Shown here: piece after piece, positions 43,664-52,233 of the stretch
Layout: the number at the start of each line of letters is the position of its first letter
Position numbering within the stretch: the first letter of the stretch is position 1
Source: CAJQQY01 sp045104975
Lineage (GTDB): Bacteria > Bacteroidota > Bacteroidia > Chitinophagales > Saprospiraceae
Length of the DNA: 64,000 bases
NCBI GenBank assembly: GCA_045104975.1
Contig: JBGCCY010000035.1
Coordinates: forward strand, 73,748 to 137,747
Reading direction: 5' to 3'
The notes under the pieces: model-generated
What the model was told of the DNA's origin: nothing
What the model saw: only the letters and a program-made list of their open reading frames with translations
Database searches by the model: none
Program-made: the position numbers and the translations under genes

Positions 43664-44320
43664 ATGTTAGATAAAAAAGGTATAGCTAAAAGAATAGCAC
43701 AAGAATTACGTAATAACTGGTATGTCAATTTAGGAATTGGAATTCCTACCTTGATCGCTAATTACATTCCTAAAGGGATCAATGTCGAGTTCCAATCTGA
43801 GAATGGGATCTTAGGAATGGGACCATTTCCATTTGAAGGAGAAGAGGATGCTGATATGATAAATGCAGGGAAACAAACGATTACCCCAATGCCTGGTGCT
43901 TCAATTTTTGACTCAGCAACTAGCTTTGCCATGATTCGAGGTCAGCATATTCAATTGACTGTTTTGGGAGCCATGGAAGTGGCAGATAATGGAGATATTG
44001 CCAATTGGAAAATTCCTGGACGAATGGTCAAAGGAATGGGTGGAGCAATGGATTTGGTGGCTTCAGCAGATAACATTATCGTTGCCATGATGCATACTAA
44101 TAAGCGTGGAGAAAGTAAGTTATTGAGGCAATGTACTTTGCCTTTGACTGGAGTAAAATGCGTCAAAAAGGTAGTGACTAATTTGGCTGTTTTAGATATC
44201 ACTCCTCAAGGTTTTAAATTAATTGAACGAGCACCAGGAGTTTCTGTGGAAGAAATAAAAAATTCGACAGAAGGTCGTTTGATTATCGAGGGAGATATTC
44301 CTGAGATGAAAATTGACTAA
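43664..44320 (+). CDS. scoB: 3-oxoacid CoA-transferase subunit B
   Basis: A 218-residue partner of ScoA. The catalytic glutamate lies in QSENGILGMGPFP, and the family segments NLGIGIPTLIANYIP, GAMEVADNGDIANW and VKGMGGAMDLV are present. The length is normal. It ends at the terminator at 44355-44387. Confidence 0.96.
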   Translation: MLDKKGIAKRIAQELRNNWYVNLGIGIPTLIANYIPKGINVEFQSENGILGMGPFPFEGEEDADMINAGKQTITPMPGASIFDSATSFAMIRGQHIQLTVLGAMEVADNGDIANWKIPGRMVKGMGGAMDLVASADNIIVAMMHTNKRGESKLLRQCTLPLTGVKCVKKVVTNLAVLDITPQGFKLIERAPGVSVEEIKNSTEGRLIIEGDIPEMKID

Positions 44321-44354
44321 TTAATTTTTATAAAAATTAATTCTCAACCAAAAG

Positions 44355-44387
44355 GACTGTTAGCACTTAATGCGCTAACAGTCTTTT
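44355..44387 (+). terminator. Terminator after scoB
   Basis: GACTGTTAGC (44355-44364) pairs with GCTAACAGTC (44374-44383), followed by TTTT. An AAAA tract before the stem allows some action on the minus strand as well, for the converging transglutaminase-like gene. Confidence 0.85.
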
Positions 44388-44425
44388 CTTGTATGAAAAA
44401 ACAATACATTTACAACATTATAAAC

Positions 44426-45064
44426 CTAAGAAATATCCAATCGCTCTTGCCCTTCTTTTCGATTAAAAAACTGACCATAATGCTCATTCATATTTTGAAG
44501 AATAAAATCATAAGGTAGATCTTCGAAGTGTCCATAATCTTCCACATACTCCATAAATTCATTTCCGTCTCGGTTATATTCTTGAAAAACAGAATCACTT
44601 TCCCCATCAAAATCTAATGGTGCAACATTACATTTTTCACATAAACTTGCATTAAATGCAGGGGAAGATTTCACCCATTTACCTTCTAAAAAAACATCTA
44701 CCATTCCATGCGGTGTTAATTCATTAGTCCCTAATTTCTCCGTCAAAGTTTCAACCGCAATGTGATTTTTCACTTTTGCAAAATGAACCCTTGCAGGTAT
44801 TCCTAATCCACGTAAACAAGTTGTTAGCAAAATAGCTTTATCAATGCAATGACCTTCCGACCTTTGGGAAATCTCACTTGCACGAAAGGCTTCTTTGTTA
44901 AAATTAATTTGGTAGGCATTGTATCGCCAATCATCTCGAATTTTCAAATAAACTTGGATCGTTTTTTCTTTTTGGGAAAGAGAATTTGATTGGAATTCTT
45001 GGAGGAGGTTTTGGATGTGCTCATTTTCGTAGTCAAAGAAATAAGTTGGAGACAGGTAATTCAT
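44426..45064 (-). CDS. Transglutaminase-like superfamily protein
   Basis: A 212-residue protein without a signal peptide. The catalytic triad of the transglutaminase-like fold is visible: Cys in RSEGHCIDKAILLTTCLRGL, His in LTPHGMVDVFLEG and Asp in MVDVF. The segment LRGLGIPARVHFAKVKNH is typical. Members act as proteases or amidases as well as transglutaminases; the substrate is unknown. It follows the DUF2199 gene by 11 bp. Confidence 0.88.
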   Translation of the reverse strand: MNYLSPTYFFDYENEHIQNLLQEFQSNSLSQKEKTIQVYLKIRDDWRYNAYQINFNKEAFRASEISQRSEGHCIDKAILLTTCLRGLGIPARVHFAKVKNHIAVETLTEKLGTNELTPHGMVDVFLEGKWVKSSPAFNASLCEKCNVAPLDFDGESDSVFQEYNRDGNEFMEYVEDYGHFEDLPYDFILQNMNEHYGQFFNRKEGQERLDIS

Positions 45065-45075
45065 GTGATTAATTA

Positions 45076-45576
45076 TTAGTGGTACAAAGGCGAAAGAATT
45101 ATGGCTAATTCTTTTTTTGAAATTCCGTTTTTCAAAAAATTTTTTAATTCAATTTCTTTTTGAATTTTTACAATAGAAAATAAATGATTTTCTTCCTTTT
45201 CATCAACTTCGACCTCTATATCTAAATTTTCTGTTCCTGAGAAAAATGGAATTGGATCAATTAAAACTCCCTTCATATTTAGTTTTTGAAAATCAGTTTC
45301 TCTCAACTTTTCTAGTTTGGATAAATATTCTTCTTTTTCAATTTTTACCCAAATAAATAAATCAAAACTATCCTCGAAATCAATAATTGGAATGGAAAGA
45401 AGAGATTGAATAACTGCAGTTTCTTTGTTGATTACAAATGAATTTTTGCCAAAAATATTTAAAGAATCATCAACTTGACCACTTGTGATTTTTGAAATAA
45501 TCTCAGGTTGCGGAAATTCTAACAAGGTGATTAACTTGTGAGAATCTCCGCATATAGTACAATCAAAAAATGACAT
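45076..45576 (-). CDS. DUF2199 domain protein
   Basis: A 166-residue protein with an N-terminal CxxC (DCTICGDSH) like a small zinc knuckle, a central LFIWVKIEKEEY segment and VLIDPIPFFSGTENLDIEVE, all typical of DUF2199. The family has no known function. It lies just upstream of the transglutaminase-like gene and 39 bp after the end of the acyl-CoA dehydrogenase gene, all on the minus strand. Confidence 0.82.
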   Translation of the reverse strand: MSFFDCTICGDSHKLITLLEFPQPEIISKITSGQVDDSLNIFGKNSFVINKETAVIQSLLSIPIIDFEDSFDLFIWVKIEKEEYLSKLEKLRETDFQKLNMKGVLIDPIPFFSGTENLDIEVEVDEKEENHLFSIVKIQKEIELKNFLKNGISKKELAIILSPLYH

Positions 45577-45615
45577 TTTGAATTATTTAATTATCATAAT
45601 TTGAAAGGTAATAAA

Positions 45616-46815
45616 TTAATTTTGCGCCAATCTCTTTGCTCTCCTTTTCGCCTTCATCTCTTTAAAATAATCAGAGAAGATAGCCCGAGCAATCATCAAT
45701 TTCATAATCTCATTAGTACCTCCATAAATTCGAGAAACTCGTGCATCGGCCACCAATCTTGTAATTGGATATTCCCACATATAACCATATCCACCAAACA
45801 ATTGGAGACACTCATCTAACATTTTTCCTTGCATTTCAGTCGAAGCATATTTTGCCATCGAAGCTAATTCAGGTGTCAATTCTTTACGCGCCAAAAGCTC
45901 TGTACATTTATCAACGAAAGCAGTATTTATTTCTAATTGAGTAGCCACTTCTGCCAACTTAAATTGAGTATTTTGGAAGGCACAAATCGGTTGTTTAAAA
46001 GCAGTTCTTTCTTGAGTGTAAGCAGTCGTTAATTCTAATCCACCTCGAACTGCACCAATCGCTTGGATCGCAATCGTCAATCTTTCCCTTGGCAATTCTT
46101 TCATCATATGGACGAATCCTTTGCCTTCCTCTCCAATCAAATTCCCTTTAGGAACTTTTACATTATCAAAAAATAACTCACAAGTATCACTAGTTTTTAA
46201 ACCTAACTTTTTGAATGGCTTTCCTTTAGTAAATCCTTCTAAATCAGCGTCGATGATAATCAAACTAATTCCATTTTCAGTTTTGCAAGCAGTCAAAGTA
46301 AAGTCAGAAGTGTAACCAATAGTTATAAAAGTTTTACTTCCATTCACTAAATAATGATCACCCATATCTACCGCTGTCGTTCGAATTGCTTGTACATCAC
46401 TTCCCGTTGAAGGTTCCGTCATTCCTAGTGACCCAATGCATTCGCCAGTATTCATTTTAGGCAAATATTTATCCTTGATTGCTTCACTTCCATGTTTTTC
46501 AATATATGGGATAACAATATCTGAGTGCATCGAAATCCCAGGAGAATCTGCTCCAGTCTGCGCAAAAGTTTCAATAGCAATTGCACTATAACTAAAGTCC
46601 AAACCTGAACCTCCATACTTTGGATCAAGGGTTAATCCCAATAATCCTAACTCGCCTGCTTTTAACCAAGCTTCCCTTGAGCAAGCTGTATTTTCTTCCC
46701 ATTCTTCTCGATTGGGTTCAACTTCTGTTTTGTAAAATTCTAAAACTGTTTCCCTCAACATTTGATGTTCTTCTGTTGCATAAACATCACGAGGTAATTG
46801 GATACTTGAGCTCAT
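45616..46815 (-). CDS. Acyl-CoA dehydrogenase
   Basis: A 399-residue FAD enzyme that makes the alpha,beta double bond in acyl-CoA. Typical blocks: GSLGMTEPSTGSDVQAIRTT (flavin contact), KTFITIGYTSDF, and near the C-terminus QLFGGYGYMWEYPI and RVSRIYGGTNEIMKLMI. The chain-length preference cannot be read. Together with the acyl-CoA synthetase and scoAB nearby it points to beta-oxidation, though these are separate transcripts. Confidence 0.95.
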   Translation of the reverse strand: MSSSIQLPRDVYATEEHQMLRETVLEFYKTEVEPNREEWEENTACSREAWLKAGELGLLGLTLDPKYGGSGLDFSYSAIAIETFAQTGADSPGISMHSDIVIPYIEKHGSEAIKDKYLPKMNTGECIGSLGMTEPSTGSDVQAIRTTAVDMGDHYLVNGSKTFITIGYTSDFTLTACKTENGISLIIIDADLEGFTKGKPFKKLGLKTSDTCELFFDNVKVPKGNLIGEEGKGFVHMMKELPRERLTIAIQAIGAVRGGLELTTAYTQERTAFKQPICAFQNTQFKLAEVATQLEINTAFVDKCTELLARKELTPELASMAKYASTEMQGKMLDECLQLFGGYGYMWEYPITRLVADARVSRIYGGTNEIMKLMIARAIFSDYFKEMKAKRRAKRLAQN

Positions 46816-46911
46816 TTTATAATTTTTTTACTTTTAAATAAATCATTTCAATATGATAAAATTATTGGTAAAAAAATCTAAAATCGTATAACTAGGGAAA
46901 GTAAAAATGAA

Positions 46912-47889
46912 TCATTCTTCAACTGAAGACAATTCCGATTCCATTGCTTTTACCAACTTTTTCTCTAAAAATATACGTGCATCATGGGCAGTAAGTTTCG
47001 GTAATTCTTCCATCGGAACATGTCCCGCATTTGGATACATGATTAATTCGGAGTCTTGAATGTCTCTATTAAATTTAGGCGCATCATCAGGAGAAATCCA
47101 AATGTCATTTTCGCCCCAAAGAATTAAGGTAGGTGTTTTTATCGTTGCAATTTCTGAGGTATCAATTGTTTCTTTTGCCATCGCTCGATCAACAAATGCT
47201 TGCCGATTCCCTTCTCTCAAATACATATCATAATACCGATTCACCAACTCGTCAGTTACTAATTCATCATTGTGATATACTTCATTCATACTTTTGTAAA
47301 ACAATGATTTGGGAGTAACCGTTTTCAAATATTGGCTGGCATATTTATTTGCAGCTAAACGCAATGCAAATGGTAATTCTCCCTTTCGAGGATAGCCCAT
47401 CGGATCAATTAAGATCATACTTTTTACTTTATCTGGAAAAAGCGCAGCGTACTTCCATGCTATTCCTCCGCCTAAAGAATTACCTGCAATACTAAATTTA
47501 TCTACTTCAATTTTTTCTAAAAAAGAGTCTAAAAATTTAGCGTAAAATTCTAGTGTATAGATCCTTTTTGGATTTGGTCCAGTCAATCCGAAAGCAGGCA
47601 TATCCAAACTAATTACTTTAAAATCTTTTTCCAAGATTTCAGTCCAAGCTTCCCAAGTATGCAAAGATGCACCCGTTCCGTGAATCAAAACTAATGGCTC
47701 TCCTTCTCCATTAATTCGATAATGAACAGGCATTCCATCCATCTCTAAAAACTGAGAATTTTCATAAGACCACTTTGTTTTTAACTCTCCAAATGATCTG
47801 TCTTCCGCATAATTCATCCAAGTGTAACCAAGTATAAGTAGGACTAAAATTCCGAGAGTGATTAGTATTTTTTTTAAAATGGAGTTCAT
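46912..47889 (-). CDS. Membrane-anchored alpha/beta-hydrolase
   Basis: A 325-residue hydrolase with one N-terminal membrane helix (ILITLGILVLLILGYTWMNY). The oxyanion segment is LVLIHGTGASLHTW, the nucleophile Ser lies in IAGNSLGGGIAW, Asp in LWGENDIWIS and His in NAGHVPMEE. The fold is common to esterases, haloalkane dehalogenases and epoxide hydrolases, and the substrate is undecided. It lies 96 bp upstream of the acyl-CoA dehydrogenase gene on the same strand. Confidence 0.9.
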   Translation of the reverse strand: MNSILKKILITLGILVLLILGYTWMNYAEDRSFGELKTKWSYENSQFLEMDGMPVHYRINGEGEPLVLIHGTGASLHTWEAWTEILEKDFKVISLDMPAFGLTGPNPKRIYTLEFYAKFLDSFLEKIEVDKFSIAGNSLGGGIAWKYAALFPDKVKSMILIDPMGYPRKGELPFALRLAANKYASQYLKTVTPKSLFYKSMNEVYHNDELVTDELVNRYYDMYLREGNRQAFVDRAMAKETIDTSEIATIKTPTLILWGENDIWISPDDAPKFNRDIQDSELIMYPNAGHVPMEELPKLTAHDARIFLEKKLVKAMESELSSVEE

Positions 47890-47933
47890 GATTTTGTTTT
47901 TTTTTAGATGGAAGTTGACTTTTTGTGCTGTTC

Positions 47934-48046
47934 TTTTTTGCTACTGACTTGGAGAGATTTATATGGCTTTTAATGACTTTCTCTTTCTAAATATTAGCTT
48001 CCAAGAGGAAGCCCAAATAAGTTAATTAAGGTCAGTAGCAAAAAAA
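47934..48046. repeat. Inverted repeat of the ACTGACTTGGA type, copy 2
   Basis: The left arm TTTTTTGCTACTGACTT (47934-47950) pairs with AAGGTCAGTAGCAAAAAA at 48029-48046. Inside is a small GCTTCC-AAGA-GGAAGC hairpin near 47996-48011. It starts directly after the stop of the acyl-CoA synthetase gene and shares ACTGACTTGGA with 18864-18950. Confidence 0.75.
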
Positions 48047-49732
48047 TCACTCCTCCCACACAACTTTTTCATTCGCCTCATGCCATCCTAAATATTTATC
48101 ATTGTAATTTTCATCTATTTTCCCACGGCGAATTTTCAATGTTGGAGTCAACATTTCATTGTTTTCCGTCCAAGGTTCTTTGTTGATAATTATGGTTGAA
48201 ATCTTTTGATAACTTTTCAAGGTCGCATTGGTTTTTGCCAATTCTTCTTCCAATATCTTTTCAATTTCAACTTTGTCATTTGTTAAAGCAATCTCTGAAA
48301 GATTTACCAAAGCAACAGGTTGTGGAGTTGTCAATCCAGCTACACAAACTTGTTCGATAAAATCACTTTTGGCTAATTTTTCCTCAATTGGATTAGGAAT
48401 AATAAATTGTCCTTTCGAAGTTTTAAAAGAATCTTTGACTCTTCCAACTACTCGAAGGAAACCATTTTCATCTATCCAGCCTCGATCACCACTATGCATC
48501 CACCCATCGACCAAAACCTCCGCAGTCAATTCTGGATCTTTGTAATATCCCTTCATCATCCAAGGACTCGCCATCAAAATTTCTTGGGTTATAGGGTCAA
48601 CTTTTATTTGGCAATTAGGCACTACTTCACCTACCGAATCAGAAGGAGTTTCTCGTCGAGGTCCATTGGTAATGGAGCCACAAACTTCCGTCATTCCATA
48701 GGCCTCGATCAGATGAAGTCCTAATTTTGAATACCAATCTTTTAAATATTTGGGGGTGATCGCTGCACCAGTTGCTGTAATTTGAGCATCCCGAAGTCCT
48801 AAGGCAGTTCGTAATTTCTTTTTAATAATTCCAGAAATAATTGGAATCTTAAATAAGGTATCCATTTTCTTTTGAGGCATTTTAGCAAGAACCCCAAGGT
48901 AAAACTTAGTCCAAATTCGAGGTACTGCAAAAATCGAAGTTGGTTGTGTTTCTTGTAAATTTTTCGCAAAAGTAGCCAACGATTCTGCAAACGAAATTGA
49001 CCCACCATAGCAAATTGCTGGAGAGGCGACACCCAATCTTTCCGCTACATGATTTAATGGTAAAAAAGAAAAATATCGATAAGCTTTCATTTTACTTTTC
49101 CCTAAAAAATCAGTCAATTCTTCATTCCTAAAAATTAAAGCTGGTGCTTTGTGAGTATGCATAACTCCCTTAGGTGTGCCCGTTGTTCCTGAAGTAAAAA
49201 GTATGGTCCACAAGTCATCCATATCAGGAATATAATTTTCTTGAAAAGGTTCGTTAGATGCTACTAATTTATTCCAATCTTGACCAATCTCAACTTTTGC
49301 ATTTCCTTCATAATGTGGAAATCGAATCACTTTTACCTCACTCGGAATTCCATCAGCTCGTTTTCCCCAAGCATCATATTTTCCACAAAAAAGAGCCTTT
49401 AAATCTGCCTTAACAATTACCTCATTTAGTTGATCTTTGGATAAAGTTGGATAAAATGGAACAGAGACATATCCACCCATCATTATCGCCAAATCAGCCA
49501 GTATCCAATGGTAACAATTCTTAGATGAGATGCCAATATGATCTCCTTTTTTCAAGCCCATTGCTCTCAGAGCTGAAGTCATTTTTCTAGCTTCCTGCCC
49601 TGCTTCGGCATAGGTTAATGTTTTCCAATTTTCGCCTTGAGGTTGGCGGAGGAAAATGTTATTTGGAGTATTTTTTTCCCATTGAAAAAAACATTCATTA
49701 AGTGTTTTTAGATTTTCGTATAGTTTTGACAT
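48047..49732 (-). CDS. AMP-forming acyl-CoA synthetase
   Basis: A 561-residue adenylate-forming enzyme. The P-loop is LFTSGTTGTPKGVMHTHK, the A5 motif EAYGMTEVCG, A7 HSGDRGWID and A8 GRVKDSFKTSKGQFI. The last contains Lys and Gly residues of the C-terminal hinge. It activates fatty acids to acyl-CoA through an acyl-AMP. The family blocks fit the long-chain group, but the chain length is inferred. It precedes the alpha/beta-hydrolase gene, with an inverted repeat between. Confidence 0.94.
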   Translation of the reverse strand: MSKLYENLKTLNECFFQWEKNTPNNIFLRQPQGENWKTLTYAEAGQEARKMTSALRAMGLKKGDHIGISSKNCYHWILADLAIMMGGYVSVPFYPTLSKDQLNEVIVKADLKALFCGKYDAWGKRADGIPSEVKVIRFPHYEGNAKVEIGQDWNKLVASNEPFQENYIPDMDDLWTILFTSGTTGTPKGVMHTHKAPALIFRNEELTDFLGKSKMKAYRYFSFLPLNHVAERLGVASPAICYGGSISFAESLATFAKNLQETQPTSIFAVPRIWTKFYLGVLAKMPQKKMDTLFKIPIISGIIKKKLRTALGLRDAQITATGAAITPKYLKDWYSKLGLHLIEAYGMTEVCGSITNGPRRETPSDSVGEVVPNCQIKVDPITQEILMASPWMMKGYYKDPELTAEVLVDGWMHSGDRGWIDENGFLRVVGRVKDSFKTSKGQFIIPNPIEEKLAKSDFIEQVCVAGLTTPQPVALVNLSEIALTNDKVEIEKILEEELAKTNATLKSYQKISTIIINKEPWTENNEMLTPTLKIRRGKIDENYNDKYLGWHEANEKVVWEE

Positions 49733-49774
49733 TATGTTTTATTTTAGTCAAAAGATACGAAAACCCTAATGAAA

Positions 49775-50260
49775 TCAAACATTCTCAGGATATTTTTCGA
49801 TTAAACCAAATTGCCATAAGTGGTATCGGTAATGATTATAATTGAATAATTCTAATTGATCAAAATCAAGTTCACCAAAGAATTTGTTGTAACATTTAAA
49901 ATCTGGATTGGCTTCAAAATGAGTATAAAATCTATCTACTGCTACTTCAATTTGCTCAATCGCTTTTTCCAAATTTTCAAATTTCAACTCAGGTAGATCA
50001 GCCTTAGTTTTATCACTTGGTCGATGCTGAAGTATAGCTCCTTTTTCAATAAATTTTTGAAAACCGAGCTGGCCTTTGGTAGGCGGATTTTCAACTTCTC
50101 CTACTCTTCTGGTACAACCTTTTAAAGTCAATGAAAGGTGTTCCACCATATGTTGTGCGGTCATTAAACCAAATGCTGGTGCAGTATCAGGCTTTAGTTT
50201 TTTTAAAAGTTCGATGACATCTTTGGTCAAAAATTCTTTTTTGTTTTTTGCATCATTCAT
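49775..50260 (-). CDS. DUF1569 / DinB-like protein
   Basis: A 161-residue helical protein with FGLMTAQHMVEHLSLTLKG near residue 30 (first histidines of the DinB-like metal site) and HYRYHLWQFGLI near the C-terminus (later histidine). This arrangement matches the DUF1569 group of the DinB superfamily. A related domain occurs next to phenylacetate-pathway genes in some bacteria, but the function is unproven. It lies 42 bp upstream of the acyl-CoA synthetase gene and may be co-transcribed. Confidence 0.82.
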   Translation of the reverse strand: MNDAKNKKEFLTKDVIELLKKLKPDTAPAFGLMTAQHMVEHLSLTLKGCTRRVGEVENPPTKGQLGFQKFIEKGAILQHRPSDKTKADLPELKFENLEKAIEQIEVAVDRFYTHFEANPDFKCYNKFFGELDFDQLELFNYNHYRYHLWQFGLIEKYPENV

Positions 50261-50383
50261 TGTAGAAAATGTTTGTTTAGAATAATAAAATGGAAGTTAA
50301 AAAAATATTGAAGCGTCTATGATTTTTATTAACAAAGAATGTAATTTTAGAAAGGTAAATTATAGTAGTTTAATTTTAAGTAT

Positions 50384-50464
50384 TTAGACTATAGAAACTG
50401 TGTTATTCTAAGGATAAGATTTTTTCAATAGTTTTTCCTATTAAATACGTTTTCTATTGTCTAA
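50384..50464. repeat. Inverted repeat of the TTAGACAATAGAAA type, copy 2
   Basis: TTAGACTATAGAAAC (50384-50398) pairs with GTTTTCTATTGTCTAA (50449-50464) with one mismatch and one extra base. Arms match those of 41133-41193; the loop is less conserved. It lies upstream of both divergent genes at 49775-50260 and 50550-50996. Confidence 0.8.
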
Positions 50465-50549
50465 TTACTTATATCTAACAAAATGAGTGTTTAGTCTACA
50501 GTAATTTTCATAAGTAAAAAATCGTCCTAATTTAAATCAAAAAGATATC

Positions 50550-50996
50550 ATGAAAATAGAACGGTTTTTCCAACTACAAGACTTAATGAAACAAGCTTTT
50601 CAAGAAGAGGAATTTCAAGAAGCTAAATCTTTAGCATTAGAATATTTAGATATGGCCAACTCAAATAAAACGAATTGGAATTATGGAAATGCCATCCACC
50701 AAGCGAATTTAATTTTAGGAAGAATTTCTTTAAGAGAAAAAAAAATTGAAGAAGCCAAGATTTATCTTTTAAAAGCTGGAAAAACTCCTGGTTCGCCTCA
50801 GTTAAATAGTTTTGGACCAAATATGACTTTGGCAAAAGAATTATTAGAAATAGAAGAAACTGAAACTGTGTTGGAGTATTTTAATTTATGTAAAAAATTT
50901 TGGTATAAAATAATCTCTTGGTATAAAATCCGGAAGTGGAAAAAGATAATTAAGAAAGGAAGCATTCCTGATTTTAGAGCGCATTTAATCTATTAG
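50550..50996 (+). CDS. Conserved TPR-like small protein
   Basis: A 148-residue cytosolic helical protein. Residues ~48-70 (GNAIHQANLILGRISLREKK) and 71-85 form a TPR-like pair, followed by the strikingly conserved-looking block AGKTPGSPQLNSFGPNM and LAKELLEIEETETVLEYF. Similar blocks occur in uncharacterised proteins across several phyla; I do not know a function. It stands alone. Confidence 0.75.
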   Translation: MKIERFFQLQDLMKQAFQEEEFQEAKSLALEYLDMANSNKTNWNYGNAIHQANLILGRISLREKKIEEAKIYLLKAGKTPGSPQLNSFGPNMTLAKELLEIEETETVLEYFNLCKKFWYKIISWYKIRKWKKIIKKGSIPDFRAHLIY

Positions 50997-51010
50997 TTTT
51001 GACAAAAAAA

Positions 51011-51034
51011 AGAGACAAGGCATGCCTTGTCTCT
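51011..51034. repeat. Perfect GGCATGCC palindrome (AGAGACAAGGCA half-site), also a terminator
   Basis: A perfect 24-bp palindrome with half-site AGAGACAAGGCA. On the minus strand it is followed by TTTTTTT, so it can terminate the AP2 gene whose stop is at 51077. A degenerate copy lies at 93-116. Palindromes of this form (GTAGAGACnnnGCATGCnnnGTCTCTAC) are widespread in several phyla. Confidence 0.85.
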
Positions 51035-51076
51035 ACTCAATTATTTATATAAATTTTCTTACTTATAAAAAACGAA

Positions 51077-51784
51077 TTACTTTTTCTTCTTAGTTGTTTT
51101 TTTTGCTGCCTTTTTAGGTGCAGCTTTTTTCGCAACTGCTTTCTTAGGTGCAGCTTTTTTTGCAGCAGGTTTTGCTTTAGTAACAGATTTTGCTGCTGCT
51201 TTCTTTGCCGCAGCTTTTTCTTTAGCAGCTTTTTTTGCAGCTGATAATTCTCCTCTTGGAATTACATTAATTTTTCCTTCCTCTCCATAAAATTCTTTCG
51301 ACATTTTATTATAAGCATCTGCTGCTTCTACAGCGGTATCGAACATTCCAATGTGGATTGATTTTCCTTTATTAGAAATCACCGCACGGAATCTTGTGCT
51401 TTCTTTGTAAACTCCAGTAAATCCAGCTTTGCTACTTGATTTTCTTTGACGACTCGCAGTCGAACGAGAACGAAAAGCTAAGTTCTCTATTCGGCAATCT
51501 AATTTATTTCCATTTAAGGCACCAACTAATTTTTTGGTTTTAGATCTTCCTTTTTTAATAAATTTTTCAGCAATTAATTTGTGGAGATAAATCGTTTCAG
51601 TTTTATATCCACCTTTTTTCTGCTTTTGAGTTCTTTGAAAAACAGCACAACCGCTAGAGTGTTTTCTAAGTCGGGAAATAATATCAAGATCACCAAGATA
51701 TTTATCAGTTGTTAAAAACTTGTATCCTTTATCGTCAAGAATAACTTTTTCGCTAGAATTTCGAAGGTTTATTTTATGAGCCAC
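51077..51784 (-). CDS. AP2-domain DNA-binding protein with histone-H1-like tail
   Basis: A 235-residue protein from a GTG at 51784 (no in-frame ATG upstream). Residues ~62-105 follow the layout of HNH homing endonucleases (LHKLIAEKF, LNGNKLDCRIENLAF) but lack the catalytic Asp-His of the usual VDHxNG block, here LVGALNG. Residues ~119-173 are an AP2 domain (GFTGVYKESTRFRAVI, IHIGMFDTAVEAADAYNK). Residues 181-235 are almost only Ala, Lys and Pro, like histone H1 and bacterial Hc1 tails. I read it as a former homing-type protein turned chromosomal DNA-binding protein. It ends at the palindrome 51011-51034. Confidence 0.82.
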   Translation of the reverse strand: MAHKINLRNSSEKVILDDKGYKFLTTDKYLGDLDIISRLRKHSSGCAVFQRTQKQKKGGYKTETIYLHKLIAEKFIKKGRSKTKKLVGALNGNKLDCRIENLAFRSRSTASRQRKSSSKAGFTGVYKESTRFRAVISNKGKSIHIGMFDTAVEAADAYNKMSKEFYGEEGKINVIPRGELSAAKKAAKEKAAAKKAAAKSVTKAKPAAKKAAPKKAVAKKAAPKKAAKKTTKKKK

Positions 51785-52233
51785 GCTGTTAAATTTTAAA
51801 TGATTAATAAATTAAAATAAGGACAAACTAACAATACTATTACAAAATAATTTTAGAAAAAAAATATTACCATTCTCAAATGATTTAATTTTAAAAACGA
51901 AAATGTAATTGTTTTGTTACAAAAATTAAAAACTATTTTAGTTTTAAATTTTATAGCTTACGAAAACAAAAAAATCGAATGGGTATCTATTGTTATTAAG
52001 TAAAGTTAAAAATTATTTTTAACAAATTATTAATTTCCTACTTTTGTTTTTTATCAAAATGAAAATATAATGTTACACCAATGAATTCAAGACATAACAA
52101 TATAAATGTAAAATTAGTCTTTCTGTAATAACAATGCATTCCCAAATACATTTTTTCTTAGAAAAAATAAATATTAGCAAGATTCAAGTAACTTTGATTT
52201 TTTTTAAATAATTATTATAATTTTTATTTAAAC
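51785..52233. other. AT-rich intergenic region between divergent AP2 and ribD genes
   Basis: About 450 very AT-rich bases holding the promoters of both divergent genes. A perfect 19-bp palindrome, GTTAAAAA-TTA-TTTTTAAC, lies at 52005-52023 and might be a protein site. The ribD -7 element is at 52189. No supported open frame. Confidence 0.5.
52189..52196 (+). promoter_or_regulatory. Candidate -7 promoter element of ribD
   Basis: TAACTTTG is a perfect TAnnTTTG match, 38 bases before the ATG at 52234. No clear -33 element. Confidence 0.45.

Noticed and set aside
52081..52128. 15-codon open frame upstream of ribD
   Set aside because: Too short, with no spacing or composition sign of coding, and a match by chance is likely in AT-rich DNA.
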